A stretch of 64,000 bases of DNA from Ypsolopha sequella (GCA_934047225.1 OW204012.1:2232001-2296000), one strand, 5' to 3'; counted from the stretch's first letter, positions 30,023 through 43,139 are shown. Notes: generated by a model not told the origin, from the sequence alone. Numbers and translations: made by a program.

Positions 30023-30384
30023 ATACTGATTAGAACCTGGAAAAAATATGGTGCTTTTGTCTGTTGTGTCCACTTGTTTGTTTATATGGGACTCCGTTTT
30101 AAATATTTGAATTTGAATTATTATTACTTATTTCAAACATCAGCTTTAAACTTTTTCAAAGAAAATTTGCTGTGACAGATAGACACACGGGTCAATCCAT
30201 TTTAATTTTTGTGCAATAGCGTAACTATCATTTTTGTCTAAGGAGGGACTGGCCCAAAGGTACGAGACCGGCGGTCATACCGTTTATACATGTGATCATC
30301 AAAATCGTATGGAATCTGGCAAACCGCTCCAAGCGGACAGTAGCGGAACTAACAGCTGACGTATGGCAACCTATGTTTAGTTTC

Positions 30385-30648
30385 AAAGGTCTTTCAATTT
30401 AAATTGAAAGTAATTTAGGAGGTGATTCAGTATCGTTAATACATCTCATTCCACTGCAAAGCACATTTTTTTGCGCGAACTTTTTTTTCACTTCTCAGTA
30501 CAAAGTGATCCGATCAGCTGACTCAGTTTGTATGGACAAGTGAAGAAAAAGTTCGCGCAAAAAAAAAGTACTTTGCAGTGGAATGTGATGTATTAACGAT
30601 ACTGAATCACCTCCTAAATTACTTTCAATTTAAATTGAAAGATCTTAT
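30385..30648. mobile_element. Palindromic MITE
   Basis: Arms begin TTTCAATTTAAATTGAAAG and include GGAGGTGATTCAGTATCG with TTAATACATC, inverted at 30580-30648. Confidence 0.9.
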
Positions 30649-30866
30649 ACAATATGTAACAGAAAGGTGTAACCATATTTGAAGAGCTTATTCAGTTAAT
30701 GGTATAGAACAACTTCTACTATGGAACCAACCCTGAAATCTCAAAAAAAAATATCCTTATACAATATGTAACAGAAAGGTGTAACCATATTTGAAGAGCT
30801 TATTCAGTTAATGGTATAGAACAACTTCTACTATGGAACCAACCCTGAAATCTCAAAAAAAATATC
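30643..30866. repeat. 110-bp sequence in tandem, two copies
   Basis: Both copies contain ATATGTAACAGAAAGGTGTA and CAACTTCTACTATGGAACC. Part of it returns inverted at 30930-30990 and in another form at 3000-3075. Confidence 0.9.
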
Positions 30867-31216
30867 TGCCCTTCCATACATTTCAGCCGAGCGGCATTGC
30901 ATTTTTATATGAAACAGTATTTTTTAAAGTAAAAGTTGTTCTATACCATTGACTGAATAAGCTCTTCAAATATGGTTACACCTTGTAATCAAAGTATACG
31001 GAGATGTTTTCATGCTTAGGCTGCTGTATCACGGATCGATAACACTTTTTGTTAATTTCACAAAAATAAATGTCGATCTGCCTGCTATACTGACTCGGGG
31101 ATGGGCTTACGTTTGTAGGGAAAAGGAAAAAATTGTTTTTTTCCCAAAAGGGTCATTGAACCTTGATACGAACTACTTAGGACTAATTTGGTTGCATAAA
31201 TTAAAGTCAAAAATTT

Positions 31217-31567
31217 TCATCCATCCATCCATCAGCCTAGTTCGTCCACTGCTGGACATCCAGGACTTTGCCACTCCCGGCGGTCATCTTGGAAGAATTG
31301 CCCATACTCACACACGCTGGGCAGGCGGGTTGGTGAGCGCGGTGCCGGAGCTCTCGCACCAGTTACGCCGCTGCCCATCACCAGTCTGTTCCATATAAGG
31401 CCCGGCTATTAGGGATGTATATACAGCCATCCATCGGTCCCAGGCATGGTGGGCCTCCTGGTTTTTTGCCTGTAAGCTCTCCTCTTACTCTCCCCCGAAT
31501 TACTTTGAGGGGGTCTCCAAGTAAGATGGTGGTATCTCCACAGTCGAGCCCGGCATCAGCTCTACCA
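31217..31567 (-). mobile_element. RTE-type LINE 3' tail, copy 4
   Basis: Starts with the (CATC)n tail and CAGCCTAGTTCGTCCACTGC, and reads leftward as the reverse of 12537-12866. Confidence 0.8.
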
Positions 31568-31943
31568 CCTTATATTTTACTTTATTTATAATACTTAGTA
31601 TTTTGTGCAAATTCCAATGGCTTTATTTCTAAAAGATTTTTTAAAATTAATTTTCAGAGAAAATACGTAATTTTAGGACAGTTTAAATTATTTAGGTACC
31701 TATATAAAATAACCATATTTTTTATAATTTTACAAAGAATTGTCCGATATGACGTCACTTGAGAATTTGAGACATTTGTATCAATTCGGCTGACTTATTT
31801 GACAGAACTAAACTTAATTTGAGCCTTCTGTCTTGTTCTTTACGTATCGAAAATACAAAGACAATAAGGTTAGTCCTGTCAAATTAGTTAAATAATGTTT
31901 AACCGAATCGACACCATTATACTCGACTAGGACTGTGGGTACC
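31568..31943. other. No gene seen
   Basis: AT-rich sequence without recognisable content. Confidence 0.4.
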
Positions 31944-32085
31944 CGGTCCTCTAAAAAGGCCGTTTTGCGTAAATCACATTAAGATTCTGTTTCTTTTGCA
32001 CGCGTGAAGAAACTCTGACTCTATCCTACTTACTTTCAAATCATTTTATGATTCACCCAAGTCAGACTTTTTAGATCCCCCGGCC
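31944..32085. mobile_element. Short hairpin element, core family H, copy 2
   Basis: CCTCTAAAAAGGCCG at the left and a complementary CAGACTTTTTAG at the right, with TCTTTTGCACGCGTG in the middle (reverse of the core at 27140 and 58763). Confidence 0.7.
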
Positions 32086-33069
32086 GCCGCTTACGTCCAC
32101 AATGATGTTACATGTGCGATGTGCCTAAGCCATAGATAAGTATAATGTGGCCTAAGCATTCAACTAATTATGATAAAAATTTAGTCCTTGCTAGACTCCC
32201 GAACACTTTTTATAATCAGTTATTCAATGACGTGGATATTTTCTCCATCTCAAAAGCTATATTCAAATCATCATCATCATATTATAATATAATACATAAC
32301 ATAATATCGTAATTATATCATATACAGAATGGAAAAAATTTGAGGGCCCTGCAGGGGAACTACCTTAAATCCTTTAGTTAGCTCATTTTACTGAAAGAAA
32401 ACATCCCTTTATTTTTTAAAAGAAACAAAACTGCATTCAAAGATTTTCAAAAATTTGTTTGTCTCACCGGGGAACTGAACCAACTAAAAATTAAAAAATA
32501 AACCCTTGCTATTTTATTATCCGAGTCGGTAGGATTATTGTTCAGGATAAAATTTGTCTAATAAACATTTCGTCTTACACTCATCTGTTGTACGAGATAC
32601 CCATGAAATTCAATATTTATTAGAAGTTTTTTATTAACGATACCTAGTACTGTTCACTTGTAAAGTAATAATGATACGCCATTATTATACAATGACAGCA
32701 CGGATTGAAAGCAAAACAAAACAAAATTTGGAATTCGAACACTGACGAACCAGAGCACTGACGCGTGCCAATTTGTTGTGCTCCAAATTAGATAACAAAA
32801 GGCAAACATAATGAGCGAGCACGGTAGCTAGAGCCCAGTCCCCTCTGCCACGTGCCATAAATGTCCTAAACACCTTACTGTCAGCAAGGCCACAGGTCGA
32901 TCTATTTGCGGATGAGTTATTCCGTATTTTCCGTGAGTGTTTAAATTTTTGCGAAAGCAAAAGTGTGAACGTTTAATTTAAGTTTTGTTTATAACTATGT
33001 AGATGTATGTCAAAATGTTTGTTTTCTTAGATATATTCTAGATCCTAAGTAAAGAAAAAAATATATATA
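32086..33069. other. No gene seen
   Basis: AT-rich sequence with only short spurious frames. 32330-32480 is purine-rich but unrecognised. Confidence 0.4.
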
Positions 33070-33335
33070 TACACGGTGATTTTGTGAACATCGTCCAAAT
33101 TCATATTTGAGCCTTGGTAAGTGATCAGCATCATGAACCAATAACGATTTTTGTAAATTTCATAAAATGAAATTTCGACTCCCCATAGTGATTCACTCAG
33201 GACTGGGAGTGAATTACTATGGGAAGTCGAAATTTCAATATACGAATTTCACAAAAATTGTTATCGATTGATGATAACGATCACTTACCAAACCTCCAGT
33301 ATGAATTTGGACGATGATCAAAAAGTCACCTTGTA
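33070..33335. mobile_element. Palindromic MITE family P, copy 3
   Basis: The same 266-bp palindrome as 965-1230; its left end is TACACGGTGA. The hAT at 33345 was inserted about nine bases beyond its right end. Confidence 0.85.
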
Positions 33336-33344
33336 TATACGTAC

Positions 33345-34637
33345 TAGAGTTTTGACCCGGGAATTCTCGTCCCGGGATTTCCCGGGAATTTGACTTTTCT
33401 CGATCTCGAGAATTTCAGCTCGAGAAAAGTCGAGAAAGCGAGACATTATGATTTTACAATAAAGCTATAAAAAATACCTAGATATCGGCAATTTTGCCCT
33501 TTGACTCTTTGTCTTTTGCCGCGCGATGGCGGCATCCTTTAACAGGGCAGCAGGTGGCTCTCGGTGTTCTTTGATACTGACAAATGCCCGCGTCCGCGTC
33601 CCGCTAATGCGTCATTTACATTTCAACGCTCACCGCGTTCGGACCGAATAGTGCACGCAGTGGTGGATAGACACGTTTACGATTGATTGAGTGCAGTGCA
33701 AACTGGTAAGTTTCGCACAGTAAAGACGTATTTAATCGTCTTTACCCCACCGTCTCAACATTTTCGACCAATGATGATCCAGAAGTCGTCCAAGAAAGCG
33801 TAAGCCAATCAGAACCCGACAACTTTGAAACTCAGAGAATGCTATCAAAGGTATTTTGAGCAATGAAGAGTCTGCCACCGTAGCACTCTCAAAATCAATC
33901 GTAAAAAAAAGAGTTTTTACTATTTGAAAAAACTGGCAAAAGGTCCCCAAATTTGGAAACTTTATACAAAGCATTACTTTCAGTCAAGCCAACTTCAACT
34001 GAAAATGAACGAGTCTTTTCAATGGCGGGAAATGTGGTCACTAAAATACGGAGATAATCAGATAAGACCATTAATGCTTTAGTTTTTCTAAAGGCATATT
34101 TTATTAGAAGTAGTTGCTGAAAATAAAAAAAAGGTTTTGTAATTAATCACTTTAAAACCTAAATAGATCATGAAAAAATTATTGATCAGATTTTTATTTG
34201 TTGTATTTTGTTCAAAAAGATATTTGATTATTTTTGTTTTTGTTGTTGGAGAGATATAAGTTCCCACTTATCTAACTATTTATTTTAGTTCATAAAGAAG
34301 TTATGTGGATTGTTTTTAGAGATTTTTAATTATTTGTTTGAGACAGAAGGTTTCATTATTATTTTATTTCTTATCATATTTTTTTGATTAAAAATAACTG
34401 TTTTTAATAATGTAAGTAATGTTTTTTTAACAATTTTTATTGAAGTAATTTGAGAGACTTGGTGGATTTTTGTTCTTTTAAGTAAAAAAAAAATGTACAT
34501 TACCGGCATTTTTATTTATTAAACTAAAATAAAGTAGTAAATACAAATTTCTCGATTTCCCGGGACGACCCGAGAAATCGAGGTCGAGAATTCTCGAGAC
34601 CCGAGAAATAAAAAACCTCGAGAAATCATAATCCCTA
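33345..34637 (+). mobile_element. Decayed hAT element
   Basis: 1293 bp flanked by exact 8-bp duplications ATACGTAC (33337-33344 and 34638-34645). The ends TAGAGTTTTGA and (reverse) TAGGGATTATGA are imperfect inverted repeats. Subterminal regions are rich in CCCGGG and CTCGAGA motifs. Confidence 0.88.
33920..34122 (+). pseudogene. hAT transposase C-terminal remnant
   Basis: Reads KTGKRSPNLETLYKALLSVK, PTSTENERVFSMAGNVVTK, a stop at about 34051, then SDKTINALVFLKAYF. The TENERVFS-AGN block is the classic hAT dimerisation motif. It has at least one nonsense codon and no catalytic core. Confidence 0.85.
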
Positions 34638-35454
34638 ATACGTACCTAATTTATACAGTGAAATGGTCTCCTGTAATGCTGTATAAATGTTATGTAAATA
34701 AATAAATAAATAAATGAGCCCCATTATTAAGTTTCTAGTGCAATAGGGCAATGGTATTTGAAACGTACTATAATTGCTGTTGGTTTTCCAAATAAACGAT
34801 GAAAATTTAAATTAAATTAAAAAGACGTGCTGTGTGATTGCTTATAAAAAAAGTGGTCTGTATCTGTCTGTCTATTCATCTGTCATCTAGCTGTCAAATG
34901 AGTCTCAAACAAATTATTATAAATTTATCCTAAAAGCAAAGGACACATTTCTAAACAATGGAAGTTGCAGCTTTTTCGTAAAAATATTCATCATCATGAG
35001 GTCTTTTAGGCCACAAGTTCGAAAATACGACTTATTAAACCAAAATCTCGAAATGGTTTTCGAATTAACACACCTTAACATAATTTAATCTATGCCAATT
35101 GTAACATAATTTGAAACATTGGGACTATAATTTTTCACGAGTGTCCCAATATCTTATTATGTTCATTTGCACACAATACTTTGTTTTTTTTATTTATTCA
35201 TAATTTTACACTATTTTATACATGATGAATAGTATCAATAAACTCACAAGAGTTTGTCCTGAATAATATTCGTGCATAATACTCATATTCGTGCATGAGA
35301 TTATGGCCACAAAAGTAGAAACAAATAAATACTGATACTGATAGCTACCTGCATACATATTATAATTATACAATAGATGACGAGAGAAATTGTTTGTCGA
35401 ACGGCTGCTACTGCAATGTTACAATAGTTGTTTTAAAAATAAGTAAAGGCAAAT
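34638..35454. other. No gene seen
   Basis: AT-rich sequence; a (AAAT)n run near 34700 looks like an old retroposon tail. Confidence 0.4.
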
Positions 35455-35865
35455 AAATTAATTTTCAATGCATGTGCTCGTAAAGGCCCACTTTTTATGC
35501 ATCAAAACCGAACAAAAAGTCGATTATTTTGCCCTAGGGCTTTATTATTTTTTTTTTTTTCAATTTATTTGCAATGGTTGGCTAACCTGCAGCCTTTCCT
35601 GTGTACCATAGATGTTATACTTTTTTTTACACTGTTTAACGGCTCTGGATACAGTCTTTTTGAGCCAATTATAATTTAAAGTTCACAAGATTATATTTGT
35701 TTTCATTTCCTCACACTATGCATTGAAAAACGTAGTATGATACACGGGCGTAAAAGCAATAAATTACTCGGTTACGTTTAAAACACTCGCTACGCTCGTG
35801 TTTTAAATCGTCCTCTTAATTTATTCCTTTGCGCCCTTGTAGCATAAACTACTATTAGTCGATCT
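35455..35865 (-). repeat. Interspersed repeat family X, full copy in reverse
   Basis: Matches 165-575 along its whole length in reverse orientation. Confidence 0.8.
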
Positions 35866-38795
35866 TGACTTCATGTAAATAGGAATTAAATTACAATACA
35901 GAATTAGGAGGTATAAAGTCGATCGGACAATGGTATTTAAACACCATTAAATATATCTTAATATTAGGTATATAAAATTGCCGAAATTTTCTTACAGATT
36001 TATGAGTTCATAATTCCTGTAATTCATTAGCTATTTCTATTATTTGTTTGTTGTTCAAAAGTTGATTTCAAAGTTTTACATCTACGTATTAAATTTTGTT
36101 TTTATTTTTAGTTTGATTATTAAAATTAAACAGTTCGTCCTAAATGCCATATTTTCATGATAAGAATTCATAATACTTTTTACAGCTGACACTTTTCAAA
36201 AATTAAATTAATGTTGCTGTTAGCTTAATGTTGTCTCATTCAAAGAAATTACATGATTTGGAATTGTCATTCCTAAAAAAAATGCAAAATTCAAATTCTC
36301 TATAGAAAACAGCAGTTTCATATGTAAAGACATGGACGCCGTGTGTAAAGACTTATTATTTTCAACAAATAATTTCACGTAAAATGAGAATAACATTCGT
36401 TCGTTGGGCGTGGCTTAAGATATAAGGTCGGGACTTACAACCCGGTTACCGAAATAATGGCCTGGCGTCGATGACGTCACTGCGATGCATCGGTACGGTG
36501 TGCAAAAAAGCATCAATAAGGATATTTATGAAACTTAAACCAATGTTTGTGAAAACTGTAGGTAACTATGTTGTGTTAGATTTGAAAAACGTAATAGTGA
36601 ATGAAAATGGATAACAATACTAGTTTTATTTCAATACATCATTCTATACAGAAAATGCACTTGATTTGACTTTGTTTGACTTTTCTTTCTCGAAAAATGC
36701 CAAGACTTTTAGTATTATGTTGCGTCCATGACTATGAATAGTCTTTCCTCTCATTTTTGTGGAACACAAAACAAAGGTCCAACACAAAAAAATAAGTAGG
36801 TAGGTACCTAATGATAACTACCTACCCGAAACAGTCCAATAACAAAAACTTAATAAAATAGTCCAAAAACGTAACAATTACTTATAGCAAAACAAAAAAT
36901 CAAACAAAACAACTAACACAATTTAACAAACAAGGCTATTAAAAAAACTGAACGTTATATCAAAGACGAAAGTAGACGCGTATCGGTGACAAACATGCGA
37001 ACCATACTGACGCGACAAGACGACCGCGGGGAGGTGAGCGGGGAAGCGGGAGAGGCAGGGTTGAATTCAGACCCTCGGAAAATTATTGTCTACGGGAATT
37101 AAAAATATACTACTTGGCTAAAATTATACTACGTTTCGTTTTTCGTCGATTTTTGTTTTGAATTGAAAAAAAGTAGCATATTTGTAAGTGAATTTTTGTT
37201 TAAATTTACTATAAATATTCATAATTTAATAAAAGAGCCTATTTGTTAGTAAAATTAAAAAAAAAATTACTAAAAATATTCATAACGCACAGAAATTCCC
37301 TATATTGTAGGGTAAATGTTAAAAAGCAAAACGTCTCAACCAATTAAACAAGTCGGTCGGCCTGGAGATACAATTATGGTATTTTTACGTAGTATAGTTC
37401 CATTACGATACTACATACTACATGTCATGAAAATATGGTACAAATAGTATAATTATACTACGAAATCCAACCCCGGGAGAGGTGTCACATTCTAGCGAGG
37501 ACCATTCTCTTATCAACCGAGTTGTATTTCTCGTCTCTGTTGTTGATTGGTTCTCTAGCGGTTTTATAATAAATTGGGCCAATCGAAGCGGAATCGCGGT
37601 GTTATAATGTAATATTAAAACATCAGATAAACCATATTTTCTTTTTATACAACAAATACTGAAATTGAATTATGAATGAAGAAATTAGTAACCGAGTTAT
37701 TTCATACGTTTTGTAGCAAAATGTACGAAACATAACTGCAAAAATAACTTTGTAACGTTTGTTTAAATTTTAATCAGGTCTACTAACTTATGAATGCTAC
37801 AGAACCCTCAGGGCGTGAGACCTATTCGCAGTTGACCGGTTTTTTTTTACATTATTGTGTTTAATATAATTTATCCTTTTTGTGAATGGTAGTTAAAGTC
37901 CTAGGTTGGCTACCTAGACAAAGCCAGATAGTGGAACACGTGGTGGCGGTGGTGCGCTTTACAATACCAGGGGGGGGCTCGAAGCTGGCCAGGGAGGGGG
38001 GGGGGCTGCCTCGGTTACTGTACTAAATCTGTATGTACTTGAGGCGCTACGGATAAAAAATTGACACTTTTAGAACTTGCATATCCACTTCAGTAAAGAA
38101 TGTAATTATTTGAAAATAGTATATTATTTCTGGAGTCTGTTTGTAGGGATCTGTTAAAACAGAAACGTGATTGGAGAAATTCGGTCCGATACAAATATTT
38201 ATTTTGAAACGAGGTGTTTTTTGACACCAATTCTCCTGGTTTGACATTTGGAATGACATATGGACTGCGATTATATTTTAATACATGGGTTTTAACAGTA
38301 TAATAGAACCTGGTTAAACGAAATTTTGATAGCAACTTTAGTACCTACATTTTATATTAACAAAAACCGACTTTTTGCCATTTTTACTCAAATCTGTCCC
38401 TCTCGCACTGAGGTTTTTTTTGCATATGGAGTAACAGGGACGCTAAAACTTTTACATATCGCCTTAATCCTAAAAATATCTAAGAAAAAAAAAATAGATT
38501 TAAAAGCAAAAGCATTATTTTTCTTTCATTTGTGAATTTATTTACAATAAAAACAATAGAACGTGCGGTAACAATAGCTATTAGCCTACTTTGCGCAGCA
38601 GTAGGTAAGTACGAAAAGAATTAGAGATTCCATAAATCGAACTTTACCGAATCTAAAGCGAGTCTTACAACCAGTAACATGCCAGCGCAATAACAAACTG
38701 ATGCGCTTGCAGCACAAAATAACCACTTACAGAAGGTTTACTTCGCATAACTAACGAAAACAGGCGCACGCACACATAGACGCGTACCTACGTAC
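35866..38795. other. No gene seen
   Basis: About 2.9 kb of mostly AT-rich DNA. 36400-36500 and 37000-37070 are GC-richer. 37130-37450 repeats TATACTACG-type motifs. G-runs at 37967-38010 may hinder assembly. Nothing coding was recognised. Confidence 0.4.
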
Positions 38796-38839
38796 AGTGC
38801 GCGCCAATCTTTTAGTCGCCTCTGAAGATAGCCGCAAGA

Positions 38840-39265
38840 AAAGACATGATCTTGCTAAGTTTCTTGCCCTTCTTCTTAGCAAGACTAATCGAATGGGCGG
38901 AGGTAGGCATGTATTTATATATGTAACCTATTAGTAGGTATGTAGTATATAGGATGGGATTTGTTCGGCCGCCTGGATTCGTGCTGGGGGCTCGGTTGGT
39001 GATCACTGAACTTTCTTCTTGGTCCCTGGCCGGGTCTCCGGTGTGGGTTCGGGCGGCTGATTGGATTTTACCTTGTATAATACATATATATTTTACCTAT
39101 CATTATAATCGTAAATATATTGCTACATAAATTAAATAAACCTTTAATTTAGTTCATGTACATTTATTATTTTATTACATATATTTTCTTTATTAGATTA
39201 AATTTGACGTGTAAAAAGTGTATATATGTATACCTGCTTTGCAAAATAAACCATTTGAATTTGTG
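38840..39265 (+). mobile_element. LINE 3'-end relic, the most continuous copy
   Basis: Runs from GATCTTGCTAAGTTTCTTGC through TCTCCGGTGTGGGTTCGGG to AATAAACCATTTGAATTTG. Used here as reference for the interrupted copies. Confidence 0.8.
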
Positions 39266-39266
39266 A

Positions 39267-39472
39267 TTTATATAAAAACGGCTCACCTCAATACGTGTTA
39301 TGATCGGGAAAGCCGACCAGTTTCAGCAGATTTAGACTGCCTTGAGTGTGAGGCGTAACGTCGTCGCGTAAACGTTTTTACTCGCCCAGATGAAGGCAGT
39401 CTAAATCTGCTGAAACTGGTCGGCTTTCCCGATCATAACACGTATTGAGGTGAGCCGTTTTTATATAAATCA
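39267..39472. mobile_element. Near-perfect palindrome with about 80-bp arms
   Basis: TGATTTATATAAAAACGGCT and the following 60 bases return exactly inverted at 39392-39472, with a spacer of about 47 bases. Inserted in or beside the LINE tail. Confidence 0.93.
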
Positions 39473-40078
39473 TGAATTATCCTCAAGTCTCATTTAATTC
39501 TATATTTGAATTTGAATTTGAATTTGACGCAATAGTCGTTTTACGGTGTCAGGGGGACGTTACAGGGGCGAAGGCGCGGAGCACACCCGCCTGCGTGCCG
39601 CACCACACCCCCCGCTCGCCATTTAGCAGGTGTCAACACTATGCGTTAGTGTTAGTGCTACGTCCGTACATTACACACGCGCGCGGTGCATGAAAAGTAC
39701 CTTCGAGGAAAAAATTTCATGATTCGTCAAGTTTATCGTTGAATCTGTTTGTTATTGTTTTTGTTGCCTTTATTTGTTGTTTTTTTATTTAGTTTTTTAA
39801 GTTTTACTGTTGTTGTTATGCCTCGCGGACGTTGTAGCGTTTTAAGGCGACAATGTAGGAAAATTGTGTTTATATTAATGCGTTTTATTTATATAGTTAA
39901 GATTGTACTAAAATAATAAATAAATAATTAAATAGGTAGGTACAACAAGTACACCTTCCCACTTATAGTAAACATTTAATAATCAACCGTTGATATTATT
40001 GTTTTCTTGACTGTACCTGCGCAAGCTTGCACTCGTAACTCATTCAGAGGCGACTAAAAGATTGGCGCGCACTGTACG

Positions 40079-40857
40079 AACGCGAAGATCTCGGATGAAG
40101 TCGGTCGAATGTTCTGTTCTGTGGTCGAATGTCAATACGTTATTCTGTCGAGATCATCATACGTACGCGTCTATGAATGTGTGCGTCTGTTTTCGCTCCG
40201 TTGTTGAGTTGGCCTTCTGGTTGTATCTATTTTGTGCTTGAAGCTGGGCGCAGGAAATGCGTCTATTTCTATTGGTCAAGCGAGCAGGTATATACCTACT
40301 TCGTTGGAACCTCGTCTTATCGTACATTTCCACTATCCTTTGATTTTTTTTTTTCTTTTATAGATGACAGGTTTCTTCTGTCCGGGGGCAAGTGTTGTGG
40401 TTGGAAGCTCTTCGTAGGGAGCGTCCATCACTTCGATCGCCTGCGGGGGCCTTCTGATCAGGAATATGGCTGGAAGTAAAAGAGTACGGTCAAGTGTGAG
40501 TCGAGGGAGCACCTAGGGTTCCGTATTTCGTAAGCTTGGGGAAATTAGACAATACGTTTTTTTTTACGTTCCACTTTGTTTCGGTTTTAAGGTGGGAAAC
40601 ATTTTTTGCAGTTTTTATATGATTCTTAAAATCAACGTATATTCTTAAAACCTACCTACTTCAGACCAAGTGGCATGTGTTACCTACAGACAGCTTGATA
40701 CCGATATTGGATTTTTGGGATAATTTTTTTTGTGTCTCTCTTCATTGAGAAAATTTCGAGTAATTCCAATACTTGAAATTTTTATTATACTGCATTATGT
40801 GAGCAAATTATTGCAATTTTTGTGAAGTGAAATGAATTTATTTGTCACAGAACATAT
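40079..40857. other. No gene seen
   Basis: Mixed-composition sequence; the short open frame at 40177-40479 has no recognisable domain. Confidence 0.4.
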
Positions 40858-41060
40858 AAAAAACCGGCCAAGTGCGAGTCAGATTCGCGTACCTAGGGTT
40901 CCGTATTGTGGATGATAAATTTAATTATGTCAATTTTTTTCGTGAATTTCTCAACCAATTTATTTTTTCTGTAATCTTTACGTAAATGCATATTACCATG
41001 ATTTTTTCATATCTTTTGGTCCATCAGTTTTGGAGATAAGGGCGGGGCATAATCGTTTTT
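40858..41060 (+). repeat. CCGGCCAAGTGCGAGTC repeat family, copy 2
   Basis: Starts AAAAACCGGCCAAGTGCGAG and includes AGGGTTCCGTATTG. The following 140 bases match 56880-57010 in reverse (TTTACGTAAATGCATATTAC). Confidence 0.8.
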
Positions 41061-41408
41061 TATGGTTTTTCAAGGATTTCTCGAAATAGATGCAATTAAA
41101 TACAGCCAAACTATATATTTTTACAATCAGCTTCCATATGAAATTTCATTAAGAAATTAATTATAGAAATTACATATTGTGAATCGCATATTCAGCAAAA
41201 CATTCAAGGGTCGTGGTCCAACTATTTTGTCCAACTAGTTGGACTACGGGCCTTTGGTAGAGGTAGCTGTCCAACTATTATTTTAGTTGGACCATGGCCC
41301 CATTACTAGACCCGTGGTCCAACTGGTTTTTTGTGATTATTTATATATAAAAAAAACATTCTTAATACACTGGAATTAAACCAACACTGGGAATATTGAA
41401 GTATTTAC
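41061..41408. other. Short repeats of GTCCAACTA type
   Basis: 41215-41330 repeats GTCCAACTA and its inverse AGTTGGAC several times; origin unknown. Confidence 0.5.
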
Positions 41409-43139
41409 TAAACAATAGTACATTGTTCACCGAGGGAAGAAAGGGGAAGATTACCAACGAGGGTGGTTTCGCCGCGGGCCTCAATACACACGGGTTGGGA
41501 ATCGCACTTTCTCCCGAGTGATACATAGTGCTTTATACTACACCTGCGAGGAAATAGTATAATTTTACTTTTAATCAAGATACAATAAAAGAAACCGACC
41601 GACTCACGTGCGATTGTCACTTTTTATTTCCTTCTTATTTTTTTATTATGTGCAGGAAAAGCAAGTGGCCAGTATCATTTTTCGTCTATGTACGAGTTCG
41701 CAAAATAATACTGGCCACTTGGCCACTTGCTCATTCTTTATGTTATTTAAAAAAAAACAGCACGTTAACAATGGATTTGCATATACTTTTTCTGCCCGCT
41801 CAAGCACGTTAACAATGAATTTCCATACACTTTTTCCGCCCGCATATTTGTATGACAGTAATGACGTATTTTCTGCATCGTTTTCAACAAAGAAAGAAGG
41901 TACTTTCCGAGCAGGTGTAGTATAAAATATATTTAACGTAGTTTACCTAAAGCATGTCCGACAGCTATTTCGCCAGTAAATACTTGTTCCTGTATCTCGC
42001 TGATGTAATCATCATTTTCAATTTGGCATTTCCGTCTGTGGACTACAATAAAAAGTATCGGACTTTTTTTTTGACAAGAATTTTGTATCGTAGTTTCTGA
42101 TAAAAACAATTAGGTGCCCATATCTACATATATCGGCATTGTACTCTAATATGCACACAGTCTATTCGGGATCTAGCAGGAATTTTGCTGAATTATACTA
42201 CTTTGTTTTCACTTTGAGTTCTTTTATTTTTTTTTTCTATTTCTTCCTAATTATCACACATACATTAAGGGAGGGAAACTCTGAACCTCGTAGGACACTA
42301 GCTTATCGTGCTGGAGGTATTTTACTTCGTCAAGACTCTAGAAGGAATATTTATAGATGGAGAGCCACCTTCACACCGCTAGGACTCTAAGGAATCTTGC
42401 TCGTGTTTTGTCTGAAAGATCTTTTATACTCGATCTGTATTTATTTTTGGAAAACACAAAATAAATCAGTCAATGCGACGTATGTCGATCCATAAAGGTT
42501 ATCGATTGCCAACTAAACACGAACAAATAGTCCTTTAACCTACCTATAAGACCTAGCCTTACCTAAACCTAACATATTGCTTAGCTATATGTTACAGTAC
42601 AATAATGGATTTTATACTACACCTGCTCGGAAAGTACCTTCTTACTTTTTTGAAAACGATGTAGAAAATACGTCATTACTGTCATACAAATATGCGGGCG
42701 GAAAAAGTGTATGAAAATTCATTGTTAACGTGCTTGAGCGGGCAGAAAAAGTGTATGCAAATCCATTGTTAACGTGCTGTTTTTTTTTTAGATAACACAA
42801 AGAATGAGCAAGCGGCCAAGTGGCCAGTATTATTTTGCGAACTCGTACATAAAACTCGAAAAATGATACTGGCCACTTGTTTTTCCTGTACATAATAAAA
42901 GGAAATAAAAAGTGACAATCGCACGCGAGTCAGTCGGTTTCTTTTATTGTATCTTGATTAAAAGTAAAATTATACTATTTCCTCGCAGGTGTAGTATAAA
43001 GCACTATGTATCACTCGGGAGAAAGGGCGATTCCCAACCCGTGTGTATTGAGGCCCTTGGCTTCGCCTCGGGCCTCAAACTACACCCTCGTTGGTAATCT
43101 TCCCCTTTCTTCCCTCGGTGAACAATGTACTATTGTTTA
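41409..43139. mobile_element. Long-inverted-repeat element, about 525-bp arms
   Basis: 41409-41931 and 42611-43139 are inverted copies with scattered differences. The ends are TAAACAATAGTACATTG and its complement. The loop (41932-42610) has no recognisable gene. The arms hold a smaller repeated motif (GCACGTTAACAATG). Confidence 0.92.

Larger units (their letters stand above)
38796..40078. mobile_element. DNA transposon with TACAGTGCGCGCC termini, carrying two inserts
   Basis: The left end ACAGTGCGCGCCAATCTTTT with AGTCGCCTC is exactly inverted at 40046-40078. Inside are a LINE 3' relic (38840-39265 and the GAATTTG tail near 39530) and a palindrome (39267-39472). A second copy begins at 63917. 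The superfamily is not assigned. Confidence 0.75.

Noticed and set aside
31012..31398. A 128-codon coding frame
   Set aside because: Its second half is the RTE LINE tail read in reverse, and the first half has no recognisable similarity.
37960..38010. G-quadruplex or functional G-rich element
   Set aside because: The G-runs could fold, but there is no neighbouring gene or repeated pattern, and homopolymer assembly error is possible.
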